From assembly GCA_022448645.1 (NCBI GenBank), contig JAKVBZ010000038.1:1-47776 (forward strand): a stretch of DNA of 47,776 bases. The letters are read 5' to 3'. The translations under genes and the position numbers were made by a program. Of the stretch, positions 24,142-33,070 are shown piece by piece. This DNA is from Pirellulaceae bacterium. Lineage in GTDB: Bacteria > Planctomycetota > Planctomycetia > Pirellulales > Pirellulaceae. A model generated the notes under the pieces. That model searched no databases, was not told where the DNA came from, and saw only the letters and a list, made by a program, of their open reading frames with translations. The number at the start of each line of letters is the position of its first letter. Position 1 is the stretch's first letter.

Positions 24142-26079
24142 ATGGATAAGATTGACCCAGCTGAATACAAAGAACGGCTGAATCGTCTGGGAGAAATATT
24201 CTCGGACATTACCCAGCACGCAGCGCAACAATCGTTATTGCGCTGCCCCTACAAAAATCGACACGGCGAATGCACCGCTAAGTTTGGCTGCCGCTTTCAA
24301 AAGAGAACTCAGGATCAAGACGGAGCATTGTTGTGCACGAGTAACGACAACCTAGACTATCGCAGTGCCTGGGAAGCTGGCGCCGAAGACTACGACAAGA
24401 TGCGAGAAAAACTCCAACGAAAAAAGTCGTCCACCAGTACGGGGACAGGGCATGTTTACCACGCCGACGAATGTTCACCCTCGGTTGCTGGTAAAACCAT
24501 TTTTGATTTCGCCGACAAGTTTCAGGTGCGGGTTCCAACTTCCTGTGGCCGCACGGGATTTTGCCACGAATGTGTTGTCGAAATCATACGTGGCGAGAAA
24601 GCGTTAAACGCACCAACCGAAGCCGAAAGCTTTTTAACCAACGGCCCAAGCTACCGCCTGGCATGTCAAGCAGAAGTCATTGATGCGGACCACGACATTG
24701 AGTTCTCCCTGCTTCGTCGCCAGACCCGTATTCTCTTACCCGAATCTGGGGAAACCACCGACTTAGCCCCCTGCGTGACTCGGCACGATCAAGAAATTCG
24801 CTATGGAAATGATCCCACCGCAATCGACCATTACCGTGGCCGCATCTGCGGTTTAGCGATTGACCTCGGAACGACCACGGTGGTTTGTGAATTGGTGGAC
24901 TTAGAAACAGGTCACTCACTGCACACAACCTCTTTCGAAAATCCACAGCGATTTGGCGGTAGCGATGTCATGTATCGCATTAGTTATGATGCGGGACCAC
25001 ACCAAGGAGAACTGCATCGCGCTATTATCAACTGCTTAAATACCGAAATCCAGCAAATGTGTGCTGCTGTTGGAATCGACCGGCACGTGATCTATGAAAT
25101 CGTCGTGGCTGGCAATTCGACAATGCGTGATTTGTTCTTTGGCCTGGATGTCCAATCTATTGGGCAAAAACCGTACAAATCACAAAGAGAATTAGATTTC
25201 CTTGCCGGCAAACGAGAATCACTCGATATCGTAGAATTAGCGCGCAAGCTTCGCATACGAGCCAACAAGAACGCCCGTGTGTGGGGAGTTCCGCTGATCG
25301 CCAGTCACGTTGGCGGCGATATCGTTGCCGACCTGGTCGCCATCAACGCCGGCTCACACGATGGATTGATGATGTTGGTCGATGTGGGGACGAATACCGA
25401 AGTCGTTCTTGGGACTCCTGGCCGGTTCTTGACGGCCAGCTGTCCAGCCGGGCCTGCCTTTGAAGGTGGATTGGTGAAACACGGCATGCCGGGTTGCGAC
25501 GGTGCTATCGAATCTATCTGGCGGGACGGAGATGGATTTAGCTACGACACGATTGGCAATCTGGCTCCGAGTGGTATTTGCGGATCAGGCTTGATTCAAC
25601 TACTCGCAGAGTTGCGGCGTCATGAGATGATGACTCCTAAAGGCGTATTCGCGAATAAAGCACGAGAATTCGATCTCGTACCGGACCGCAACATCACGGT
25701 CTCACGAGAGGATGCCAGTCATCTTGCCCAAGCCAAGGCGGCCAGTTACTGCGGCCAAGTCATCTTGATGCGCACGCTAGGAATACAACCTCAAGACATT
25801 CAGCGATTGTATCTGGCGGGTGGTTTCGCCAACTATGTGAACACCATAGACGCCATAGAAATTGGCTTTCTGGCAGCCGTCCCCGAAGACCGTATCGTCA
25901 AAGTCGGCAACGCAGCCGCACGCGGTGCCCGTCAGCTACTGCTGTCGGTCGCCACTCGCCAGCGTGCTGCAGAATGGATTGGATCCATCGAACATATCGA
26001 ATTGGAAACGACCGAAGATTTCTTCGAAATCTTTGTAGAAGGATGTCAGTTTAAACCTATGGATCAGGCAGAGGTTTAG
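24142..26079 (+). CDS. RACo-type ATP-dependent corrinoid activation protein (2Fe-2S, ASKHA domain)
   Basis: The 645-residue protein reactivates corrinoid proteins whose cobalt has oxidised to Co(II), using ATP and an iron-sulfur cluster. Residues about 105-200 form a plant-type [2Fe-2S] ferredoxin domain with Cys 135, 141, 144 and 175 (SCGRTGFCHEC, ACQAEV). Residues 238-630 are the RACo middle/ASKHA-like ATPase fold (GLAIDLGTTTVVCEL, VVAGNSTMRDLFFG, LVDVGTNTEVVLG, PSGICGSGLIQLLAEL, LYLAGGFANYVNTIDAIEIG). An extra N-terminal segment of about 100 residues holds four more cysteines (35, 44, 50, 65), an unusual addition. It lies 161 bp after the corrinoid gene on the same strand, so it very likely serves that protein. 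Confidence 0.9.
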   Translation: MDKIDPAEYKERLNRLGEIFSDITQHAAQQSLLRCPYKNRHGECTAKFGCRFQKRTQDQDGALLCTSNDNLDYRSAWEAGAEDYDKMREKLQRKKSSTSTGTGHVYHADECSPSVAGKTIFDFADKFQVRVPTSCGRTGFCHECVVEIIRGEKALNAPTEAESFLTNGPSYRLACQAEVIDADHDIEFSLLRRQTRILLPESGETTDLAPCVTRHDQEIRYGNDPTAIDHYRGRICGLAIDLGTTTVVCELVDLETGHSLHTTSFENPQRFGGSDVMYRISYDAGPHQGELHRAIINCLNTEIQQMCAAVGIDRHVIYEIVVAGNSTMRDLFFGLDVQSIGQKPYKSQRELDFLAGKRESLDIVELARKLRIRANKNARVWGVPLIASHVGGDIVADLVAINAGSHDGLMMLVDVGTNTEVVLGTPGRFLTASCPAGPAFEGGLVKHGMPGCDGAIESIWRDGDGFSYDTIGNLAPSGICGSGLIQLLAELRRHEMMTPKGVFANKAREFDLVPDRNITVSREDASHLAQAKAASYCGQVILMRTLGIQPQDIQRLYLAGGFANYVNTIDAIEIGFLAAVPEDRIVKVGNAAARGARQLLLSVATRQRAAEWIGSIEHIELETTEDFFEIFVEGCQFKPMDQAEV

Positions 26080-26693
26080 GCGACTCCAGCTCGACAACAA
26101 TCATGGATCCGAGAGTTCAATCGGGCACCCGATACGTCTCACTCCATCATTTGAATGTCGGATATCATCGAGAACATCTCACCCCGCAGATTGATTAAGT
26201 TGGCACTTCGTTCCTGTCCGACACCAGGTTTCTCTTAGAGGAACCCGTGGATCGATTTCTTTGATGCCTTCTTTCCGACACCGTCAAGGATGACCAGGCA
26301 ACTGGTGTCACGGGATTCATGGTTTCGATTCCGTTTCTCGACGGCACCACTGAAAAAGGAGCCGCCAGTTGCTGCCATGTCACTGGTCTACATCGTGGCG
26401 CAGGTGACGAAGCACGAATTGAATCGATTCTTGCTGGATTCGCTTGTGCAGGAACACGACGGCTTGCCGCCAGCACTGACAGCAAATCGTCCACAAGCAA
26501 GATGGTTCGGTTGGTAAACTTTGCCGGTTATTTCAAATTTAACGAAAGGCATAGGTCCTCGTTTTCCGATATGACGCCTGCACCAGCAATTTTAATAGAG
26601 GGCTTGTGCTTTTAGACGGTAAACCAAATATCGGGACGGATGTGATTTCACGTCGTCTGACGATACCTGCCACCGATAGCGTGAGGATCAAGC
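26080..26693. other. 614-bp stretch without a supported gene
   Basis: Short overlapping frames on both strands (for example around 26195-26615) have no recognisable domain, start signal or conserved look. I see no repeat or strong hairpin. It may be an eroded gene or a long regulatory leader; the function is unknown. Confidence 0.5.
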
Positions 26694-28109
26694 ATGGATC
26701 GTGTAATAAGACAGTTTCTACCACCGTGTGTTATTGCTATCAGCATCATGGCTTCTTTGCTTGGCGATGCCAATGCACAGCAGTCCAACGCGAGTCAAAG
26801 AAAAGCCAACGTCAGTCAAAAACCGACACGGTTTGCTCAGCAGCGGCGCCCCGTCAGCCTACAAAGGAAAGCTCAGCCTCCTCGCTGGTCTCCCACACGA
26901 AGACGCCCTCGTCCGGCACCAGTCAGGATGACGCGCGGTAACAACTCTCAACATCGACGAATGGCCTCCCGCCAAGAAGCAGCAGGCGACGAAGGACTAC
27001 AGCCGTTTTCGGAAGAGGACTCCACCGGTCTAGATGAGGAATCGGTTGAGGACACAGCTCCTGCGGAACTTCCAACAACTGCCGAATCGCCCGAACAACA
27101 TTTTCCTCCTCCTCCGGGATACGACCTCGTCGAGTCTGGTTATCATTACGAAGAGACCGACGAAGGTGGATGTGGCGACTCTGGCTGCGATGACAGCTGT
27201 GATGGTGAAATCAACGATTGCTGCACCGGCAGTTGCGAAAACTACGGCTGCGGATGTGGCAGATGCGCCCCCTGCTGGACTCCTGGATCATGCATGGGTT
27301 GCCTGTATGGTGCGTTATCGGAATGCAAACACAAGTTCACCGTGTCCAGCGGCGTGCAGGGTTTTAAAGGACCGGTCAACCGAGGAGGTGACGGCAGTTT
27401 CGGATTCCACGAGGGCATCAACTTTGCTCTTCCACTCAGCCCTTGCCAGCAACTTGGCTGGCAAATTGGTTTCGAAGGGGTCCACAGCAATTTTCACCGA
27501 ACCGACTTTGTGGACAATAGTTTTGGCGATTCCACCAACGATGGACGTGACCAGTTGTTCTTAACGACAGGCTTTTATCGGCGCACGCAGTGCGGACTAC
27601 AGTTTGGTGCTGCATGGGACTATCTGTACGAAAGCTGGGACCTTGATTTTGACGTAGGCCAAATCCGAGGACAGCTCAGCTGGATCACACCTTGGTGCCA
27701 CGAAGTCGGGTTTCTCGTATCAACCGACACAACCAACGACTCAGTGGCTGATTTAGAGGGTACCAGCCGGACGATAGAAACAACCGATTACTACTCGTTC
27801 TTTTACAAATACTCCGCATCTTGCGGAGGTTTCGGTCGAATCTTTGCTGGCTGGACTCAAGACAGCAACGGCTTGATTGGAGTCGACATGGAACTTCCGG
27901 TCATGCATCACTGGGGAGTCTTATCAGAATTCAGCTACCTAGTCCCGGACGACGGCTCGACGAGTCAAGGTAGCCAGCGTGAAGCATGGAACGTAGGAGT
28001 CAGCATTGTTTGGTATCCGGGTGGCAATGCCCGAGCCACCAACTGTTGTACGACACGACCCATGTTCCGTGTTGCCAACAACGGAAGTCTGTTTACGAAC
28101 TTCCGCTAG
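26694..28109 (+). CDS. Secreted cysteine-rich planctomycete protein, probable outer-membrane barrel (DUF6666-like)
   Basis: The 471-residue protein has GAGG 7 bases before the ATG and a signal peptide (PPCVIAISIMASLLGDANAQ). A basic low-complexity segment (about 30-85) and an acidic/Pro segment (95-140) follow. Next is a short stretch with about 16 cysteines (about 155-210: GGCGDSGCDDSCDGEINDCC, CGCGRCAPCW). The C-terminal 260 residues are rich in alternating aromatic/polar strands (SSGVQGFKGPVNRGGDGSFG, GFHEGINFALPL, WQIGFEGVHSNFHR, SIVWYPGGNA), as in outer-membrane beta-barrels. The FKGPVN...FGFHEG motif is shared by a planctomycete-specific family (I believe DUF6666). The role may be an envelope or porin-like protein; no transport substrate can be inferred. 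Confidence 0.7.
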   Translation: MDRVIRQFLPPCVIAISIMASLLGDANAQQSNASQRKANVSQKPTRFAQQRRPVSLQRKAQPPRWSPTRRRPRPAPVRMTRGNNSQHRRMASRQEAAGDEGLQPFSEEDSTGLDEESVEDTAPAELPTTAESPEQHFPPPPGYDLVESGYHYEETDEGGCGDSGCDDSCDGEINDCCTGSCENYGCGCGRCAPCWTPGSCMGCLYGALSECKHKFTVSSGVQGFKGPVNRGGDGSFGFHEGINFALPLSPCQQLGWQIGFEGVHSNFHRTDFVDNSFGDSTNDGRDQLFLTTGFYRRTQCGLQFGAAWDYLYESWDLDFDVGQIRGQLSWITPWCHEVGFLVSTDTTNDSVADLEGTSRTIETTDYYSFFYKYSASCGGFGRIFAGWTQDSNGLIGVDMELPVMHHWGVLSEFSYLVPDDGSTSQGSQREAWNVGVSIVWYPGGNARATNCCTTRPMFRVANNGSLFTNFR

Positions 28110-28135
28110 TCCGACACCATCGAAACGTGTCGGAC
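28109..28135 (+). terminator. Strong hairpin at the stop codon of the cysteine-rich protein gene
   Basis: GTCCGACAC (28109-28117) pairs perfectly with GTGTCGGAC (28127-28135) around a 9-base loop, starting at the last base of the stop codon. No T-run follows, so it is a non-canonical terminator or an mRNA-end stabiliser. Confidence 0.55.
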
Positions 28136-28526
28136 GCACCAAGGTCGCCCTTAGCGTTGTCGGAATGGTGCGACGCTTCAACCGCGTTGCGGCTGGAAAC
28201 AACAAACGACATGCTAACGGCGACCGGCATCCTCGGCAGCTTGCGCTCTCGTGACGCAACGCGTACCTGCTTTAACAGCCGGACGTGTAATTTTTAAAGT
28301 TTCGCCATGGCGGCTTTTCTTCGAAAAAAACCACGCCACCGCGATCTAACTTCGCATTCCAATGCACCACCCTCCTGTGTCACACTCCTTTCCTCCCTAT
28401 GAAGATTTGCCTATAACGGACCGGGGTCCCCTTGCGTACCCAACCCTAAGGTCAGCCCGCAGTGACTGACCGTTGTCAAGTTACGGGGGGGACCTATTTT
28501 TAGTCTTCCAATTCGGCAGCCATACC
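28136..28526. other. Intergenic region, nothing coding
   Basis: These 391 bases hold no supported gene. A 10-base palindrome CGCCATGGCG (28303-28312) followed by GCTTTT may be a weak terminator. I cannot place the promoter of the CoA-transferase gene with confidence. Confidence 0.5.
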
Positions 28527-29720
28527 ATGAGCGACTTGCCATCCAATCCACCATCTTCTCAGGCCTCGCGTGAAGGTGCCCTGCAAGGCGTACGCGTCTT
28601 GGATTTGACCAGGGTTCTGGCCGGCCCTTACTGCACCATGATTCTTGCCGACTTAGGTGCCGAGGTCGTTAAAGTAGAGCGTCCTGGTGTGGGGGATGAC
28701 GCACGACATTTTGGTCCCTACACGCCAAGCGGCCAAAGCGCCTACTTCGCCAGCATCAACCGCGGTAAAAAGAGTATCGCGCTCGACCTCAAATCACCAG
28801 TAGACCGTGAGCTGTTCTTGAAATTGATACAGCGTGCGGACGTCGTCGTGGAGAATTTTCGTGCTGGTGCGATGGACGCACTTGATTTGTCCGCTGCCAC
28901 ACTTCAAGCCAACCACCCACGCCTGATCTACGCCGCTCTTTCTGGATTTGGACATGAAGGACTCGACACCAATCGCGCGGCCTACGACGTTGTCATCCAG
29001 GCCATGAGTGGCCTGATGAGTATTACCGGAAGTGGCCCCGGAGAATTCGTACGGGTGGGTACGTCAATCAGTGACCTGCTGACCGGCATGTACGGAGCGA
29101 TTGCCATCTGCGCTGCGTTGCATCAACGCGAGACGACAGGACGTGGCGCCGTCATCGATTTGGCAATGCTCGATTGTACGGTCGCCGCATTGGAAAACGC
29201 GATCAGTCGTTTTGCCGTATCGGGGAAGTCTCCCGAACCGCTGGGAACACGACATCCATCGATCACTCCCTTTCAAGCTTTTCGAGCTGCTGATGCTTCT
29301 CTCGTCGTCGCCGCTGGTAACGATGTACTGTGGAAAAAACTATGTGAAACATTAGGCTGCGTCGAACTTGTCGATGATCCTCGGTTAGCCACGAATGCGT
29401 CAAGAACGGAAAACCGCGACTACATGGAAGAACGGTTGAACGAATTGTTCGCCCAGCGCACGCAAGCAGAATGGCTGCCTTTGTTACGAGATCAAGGTGT
29501 TCCAGCTGCACCGATACGGAACATTGCAGAAGTGGTTGCTGATGAGCACTTGGCTTCTCGCAGTATGTGGCACCCCATGTCTGACGGAGAGGGTGGGGAA
29601 CTTCTTACAGCTGGTTCACCATTTCGGATGGACGGCAAGTCACCCGATTTAAGTCCAGTGGCTCCGGATTTAGACGAACATCGGGAATGGATTCTTTCAC
29701 AATGGCTGCAGACTCCATAA
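28527..29720 (+). CDS. CaiB/BaiF (class III) CoA-transferase
   Basis: About 397 residues from ATG 28527; an earlier in-frame start gives an unconserved tail. The protein moves CoA between acyl-CoA and free carboxylic acids. It has the class III signature LQGVRVLDLTRVLAGPYCTM, LGAEVVKVERPGVGDDAR (CoA-binding), and the catalytic aspartate expected at Asp 154 in AAYDVVIQAMSGLMSITG. The C-terminal QGVPAAPIRNIAEVVADEHL is also typical. No dehydrogenase or hydratase neighbours indicate the acid used. The overlapping acetyltransferase gene is the only operon partner. Confidence 0.93.
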   Translation: MSDLPSNPPSSQASREGALQGVRVLDLTRVLAGPYCTMILADLGAEVVKVERPGVGDDARHFGPYTPSGQSAYFASINRGKKSIALDLKSPVDRELFLKLIQRADVVVENFRAGAMDALDLSAATLQANHPRLIYAALSGFGHEGLDTNRAAYDVVIQAMSGLMSITGSGPGEFVRVGTSISDLLTGMYGAIAICAALHQRETTGRGAVIDLAMLDCTVAALENAISRFAVSGKSPEPLGTRHPSITPFQAFRAADASLVVAAGNDVLWKKLCETLGCVELVDDPRLATNASRTENRDYMEERLNELFAQRTQAEWLPLLRDQGVPAAPIRNIAEVVADEHLASRSMWHPMSDGEGGELLTAGSPFRMDGKSPDLSPVAPDLDEHREWILSQWLQTP

Positions 29721-30316
29721 CTATCCGAACGGCCACCGTAAATGATGCCCAAGCCATGGCGGCAGTGGACCGCAAAAGTTGGCCCCATCAGCTCGCCGTT
29801 ACCGCTGAACAATACCTCATGCGGATCGAATGCTATCCCTCCGGACAGCTTGTAGCTGTTGACGACAATGTCGTGATTGGCACGGCTAGCGCCCAGCGAA
29901 TAACAGCTGAACTGCTGGCGCGCGACGGGCACACGTACACGACAGTGACGGATCATGGCACCATTGCTCGATCACATAGTCATGAGGGTGGAATCTATCA
30001 GTTATTGAATGTCGCTGTGGAGCCAGCAGCTCGGGGGAATCGTTTGGGACGTCGACTGGTCGACGCACAGATCGATCACGCACGGCGTTTGCCATCTGTC
30101 ACTCGGATTGTAGGCTACACCCGGCCCGCCGGATTTCATCTTCATCCAGGAATGAGCATCACAGAGTATCTCGACCTGTCGCTGGATGACTCCAACTTTG
30201 ACAAAGTCGTCGCGTTTCACTTAAACGCGGGAGCCACCATCGTTTCGGTCCAACCAAAATTCCGTGTTGAGGACAGGGAAGCATGCGGCTACGGAGTACT
30301 CATTGAATACCCGTGA
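29702..30316 (+). CDS. GNAT family N-acetyltransferase
   Basis: The 204-residue protein starts at ATG 29702, inside the last 19 bases of the CoA-transferase gene, so translation is probably coupled. It shows the GNAT fold: N-terminal ITIRTATVNDAQAMAAVDRK, strand 4 YQLLNVAVEPAARGNRLGRRLV with the acetyl-CoA pyrophosphate loop (RGNRLG), and a C-terminal region with FHLNAGATIV. The middle (HLHPGMSITEYL) is longer than in short GNATs. The acceptor is unknown. Confidence 0.88.
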   Translation: MAADSITIRTATVNDAQAMAAVDRKSWPHQLAVTAEQYLMRIECYPSGQLVAVDDNVVIGTASAQRITAELLARDGHTYTTVTDHGTIARSHSHEGGIYQLLNVAVEPAARGNRLGRRLVDAQIDHARRLPSVTRIVGYTRPAGFHLHPGMSITEYLDLSLDDSNFDKVVAFHLNAGATIVSVQPKFRVEDREACGYGVLIEYP

Positions 30317-30598
30317 GAAACTGTGGGCAGACTGAACACATGCTTAGGCTGCCAGATATTCGGTTGCATTGGTGGGCTGACACGCAACCACGACCATTCA
30401 TTTCAACTCCAAGCATTTACCATGTCCCAGACATGCCTGGCGTGCCCTCAGTCCGGCCTGGACAAGAACACTTCACAAGAGCACAAATCGAAGACTCTAG
30501 ATTTGTTGGCTATCGGCGAGCCAATCTAGAGATGAACGGACGACTCTCTATGGAGGAGCACTTGTTACGTTCGCTACTCAATCCATTCGGTGTCCATC
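30317..30598. other. Convergent intergenic region with long stem-loop
   Basis: A GTG frame (30313-30639) overlaps the GNAT stop and the sigma gene end. It has no recognised domain and contains a 37-base stem-loop, so I do not call it a gene. Confidence 0.5.
30495..30531. terminator. Two-part stem-loop between convergent genes
   Basis: CTCTAGA (30495-30501) pairs with TCTAGAG (30525-30531), and inside it TTGGCT (30506-30511) pairs with AGCCAA (30519-30524) around a 7-base loop, with a 4-base bulge. It may be a bidirectional terminator, but no T-run is present on either side. Confidence 0.5.
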
Positions 30599-32149
30599 TT
30601 AAGAAGCGAACAGCTGGCGACGACCAGAATCTACAGTAGCGCGTGAGCTATCGGTATCGTCGAGAAATCCCTTTAGCGATAGCAAGTGCAACGGTTGCTT
30701 GAGTTTTTTAAAGGCATCCCGTTCGATTTGGCGAACCCGTTCTCGTGAAATAGCAATGCGATCTCCAATTTCACGCAGCGTGAGAGGTTCGCTATCCCCC
30801 AGCCCAAAACGCAACGCGATGACTTCCCGTTCACGATACTCCAACGTACCCAAAATCCCGTGCAAGCGTGACTTCAGCTGGTGATGGTGCATCAACTCTG
30901 GGGGTGGTACGTAACGTTCATCGGGCACCACTTGACCTAGAACGCCTTCGTTACAACCTTCTCCCTCACAATCCAAAGACAACGGCTGTCGACCATATCG
31001 CAGAAAGTGCCTGGTGTCAGCACATGACAGTTCTCCCGCAGTGACTAAGTCGTCAGTGTTTGGTTGGCGGCCCAATTCGTGGAAGAGCCTGCGTTCGAGC
31101 TCTTGCGTACGAATCACGTGACGACTCACATACACGGGCAACCGAACCGTTCGGCTGTGATCCGCGATTGATTGCAGGACCGCTTGACGAATCCACCAGG
31201 TTGCGTATGTGGAGAATTTAATTTGCCGTGTATAGTCGAACTTATCGGTTGCCTTGAATAGCCCCGCATTCCCTTCTTGAATCAAATCCAACAAACTCAG
31301 GCCCCGGTTCTTGAAGCCTTTGACAATCGATACGACCAGACGAAGATTCGCATTTGCCAGTGTTTTTTTGGCCGATTCATATCGCCGCCGACAGGCCCTG
31401 ACTCTCTGAAAAGACCTCTGAAACGTCCGCGGAGTTTCCAGGGTGGCGCAAGATAACTGCCACAGTCCTCGACGTCGTGCGGCTGGATTCATTCGTGACA
31501 AGCATTGCTCTAAGTGTCGATAAGCCTGTTCGAACTGGTGCAAGACCTCATAGATGTACTCGATTCGCAAAGGCAGTTCTTCGATCAATTGTGCCGCTTT
31601 GGCTCGACGGCGCACAATACGTCGCCAAGCCAACCGGCGTTCGACGTCTGCCTGCCGCTTGTTGGCCGACACGGCAAAGTCTCGTCGGTTACCATGATGC
31701 AATCTCCGCAACGTTTCTAGGTTGATGCCGAGCGTTTTCTGCAGACGTCGTTTTAGAGCCATGTCTGAGACGGGAATGTCTAGCACTCGGTCCATGCGAA
31801 GCTCGCCAGCTTGGACGCGAGCCAGCAGCTCGGTCGCAACGACCAAAGAAACGTCGTTCGACAGCAGTTGCTTGCGGAACAATGCGCGGCTCAGAGCAAT
31901 TTCCTGCGTCCAATAACGCTCTTCTTGTAAGTTCAATAGCGGATACTCTGCGATCTTAATCAAGTAGTAGCTAATCGCATCGTTCGCAGCATTGACCGTT
32001 CCACGGAGATTTACTCGAGTCGGCTTTACCGGTACGGGACCACGCACTACGACATGGGGAGCCATGGTTTTAGGTGAGGCAGCCGGTCGAAAACTTGACC
32101 GTTTGCGGCTGTCTCGTTTCGTTCGTTTTCGGAGGAGTGTAGTTTTCAT
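30599..32149 (-). CDS. Sigma-70 family RNA polymerase sigma factor (RpoD-like, group 1/2)
   Basis: This 516-residue primary-type sigma factor has a basic N-terminus (about 1-45) and region 1.2 ([20 protein letters not shown]). A divergent non-conserved segment rich in Arg covers about 90-265. Region 2 is at about 268-330 ([38 protein letters not shown]), region 3 follows, and region 4.2 ends with [20 protein letters not shown] near 470. It lies 86 bp downstream of the ECF sigma gene on the same strand and may be cotranscribed. Extra Arg-rich linkers make it unlike a housekeeping RpoD of usual length. It is more likely an alternative group 2 factor, possibly induced with the ECF gene; this is inferred. 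Confidence 0.9.
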   Translation of the reverse strand: MKTTLLRKRTKRDSRKRSSFRPAASPKTMAPHVVVRGPVPVKPTRVNLRGTVNAANDAISYYLIKIAEYPLLNLQEERYWTQEIALSRALFRKQLLSNDVSLVVATELLARVQAGELRMDRVLDIPVSDMALKRRLQKTLGINLETLRRLHHGNRRDFAVSANKRQADVERRLAWRRIVRRRAKAAQLIEELPLRIEYIYEVLHQFEQAYRHLEQCLSRMNPAARRRGLWQLSCATLETPRTFQRSFQRVRACRRRYESAKKTLANANLRLVVSIVKGFKNRGLSLLDLIQEGNAGLFKATDKFDYTRQIKFSTYATWWIRQAVLQSIADHSRTVRLPVYVSRHVIRTQELERRLFHELGRQPNTDDLVTAGELSCADTRHFLRYGRQPLSLDCEGEGCNEGVLGQVVPDERYVPPPELMHHHQLKSRLHGILGTLEYREREVIALRFGLGDSEPLTLREIGDRIAISRERVRQIERDAFKKLKQPLHLLSLKGFLDDTDSSRATVDSGRRQLFAS

Positions 32150-32235
32150 AGCAATGATGGCCAGGTAGATGAGGATTCTTTGGACAAGTCATTCACAATA
32201 AAACGGTAGCGGTCCTCGCACCGAACAGGTGGTTC

Positions 32236-32877
32236 CTAAGAAAATGTGGCTGGTTGAAGATCATCCTGTAATTTACGTAGCGCCGCATGCATTCGGCTTT
32301 TGACCGTGCCTAATGGAATCGACAAGACTTCCGCCGCTTCGCGATATTTCAGTCCTTGAAAAAAGATCAGCAGGACGACTTGCCGCAAATGTTCAGGCAA
32401 CTCGTACATCGCCGCCAATGACTTGCTACGCGATTCTCGTTTCATTACCTGTACCGGCGGAGATTGCGTTGAGCCGACAAGGTAATCGATCCACGTGGAC
32501 GATTCAGGATCACACGGATCACACGGCGCATTCAAACTCATGGCGGCGCGGCGCCTTCGACTGCGTTGGTTATCAATGGCGCGGTTCGTGGCAATCTTGT
32601 ACAACCAAGGTCGTACCCGTCGGTTTTTGTCAAACTGATGGCATTTCATGTGTACGTGCAAGAACGTGGTTTGAAAGGTATCCTCTGCCAATTGAGAATC
32701 TCTCAAATAGCTCCTCAAGTACTCAAATAATTCTCGCTCATAACGTTTCACAAGCGCGGCGAACAGTTGTTCGTCACGGGTTTGACGATAGCGAACCAGT
32801 AATTGCTCGTCGCTCCATTCAACCGGTGGAGGTCCTGCCGAGACACCCTTAAGTGTTGGGGAAATCGTCGCTGTCAT
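32236..32877 (-). CDS. ECF-type RNA polymerase sigma factor
   Basis: The 213-residue protein has sigma region 2 (LFAALVKRYERELFEYLRSY, DTFQTTFLHVH, RPWLYKIATNRAIDNQRSRR) and region 4 (LPEHLRQVVLLIFFQGLKYR, PLGTVKSRMHAALRKL), with no region 1 or 3, as in extracytoplasmic-function sigma factors. A GAGAGGAA ribosome site precedes the ATG. The promoter region holds a perfect sigma-54 -24/-12 element (32931-32947) and an upstream site (33071-33085) shared with the site-2 protease promoter, so its expression is predicted to depend on RpoN and the NtrC-type regulator encoded next door. No anti-sigma gene is visible beside it; the sigma-70 gene follows 86 bp downstream. Confidence 0.93.
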   Translation of the reverse strand: MTATISPTLKGVSAGPPPVEWSDEQLLVRYRQTRDEQLFAALVKRYERELFEYLRSYLRDSQLAEDTFQTTFLHVHMKCHQFDKNRRVRPWLYKIATNRAIDNQRSRRRRAAMSLNAPCDPCDPESSTWIDYLVGSTQSPPVQVMKRESRSKSLAAMYELPEHLRQVVLLIFFQGLKYREAAEVLSIPLGTVKSRMHAALRKLQDDLQPATFS

Positions 32878-32930
32878 TGGGTTCCTCTCCTCTGCTCTGT
32901 TCCGACTTCAACAAACGCAGTAAGCAGTAA

Positions 32931-32947
32931 TGCAAGTGGTGTGCCAG
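32931..32947 (-). promoter_or_regulatory. Perfect sigma-54 (-24/-12) promoter of ECF sigma gene
   Basis: The minus strand reads CTGGCACACCACTTGCA from 32947 to 32931. It matches YTGGCAC-N5-TTGCW at every defined position, with GG and GC 12 bases apart. Transcription should start near 32920, giving a leader of about 43 bases before the ECF start codon at 32877. Confidence 0.88.
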
Positions 32948-33070
32948 AAATAATCGGTTAGCCAGGAAGCTCTGCCAAAAACCCCACAAAAATCTTATTA
33001 ACAGATGATTTCGAACGCCTAAATGCATCCGGCCGAATCGGTGGCAAAGGGTTCGAGACCACAAGAACTC

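Noticed and set aside
26195..26615. Overlapping frames of about 100 residues on both strands
   Set aside because: Neither strand shows a domain, ribosome site or conserved look; low-complexity translation in both.
30313..30639. 108-residue GTG frame overlapping the GNAT stop
   Set aside because: It has no family resemblance, contains the 37-base stem-loop and overlaps the end of the sigma-70 gene.
32150..32235. ECF-type promoter (GGAAC...) in front of the sigma-70 gene
   Set aside because: A GGAAC is present on the minus strand, but no matching -10 element lies at the right distance.
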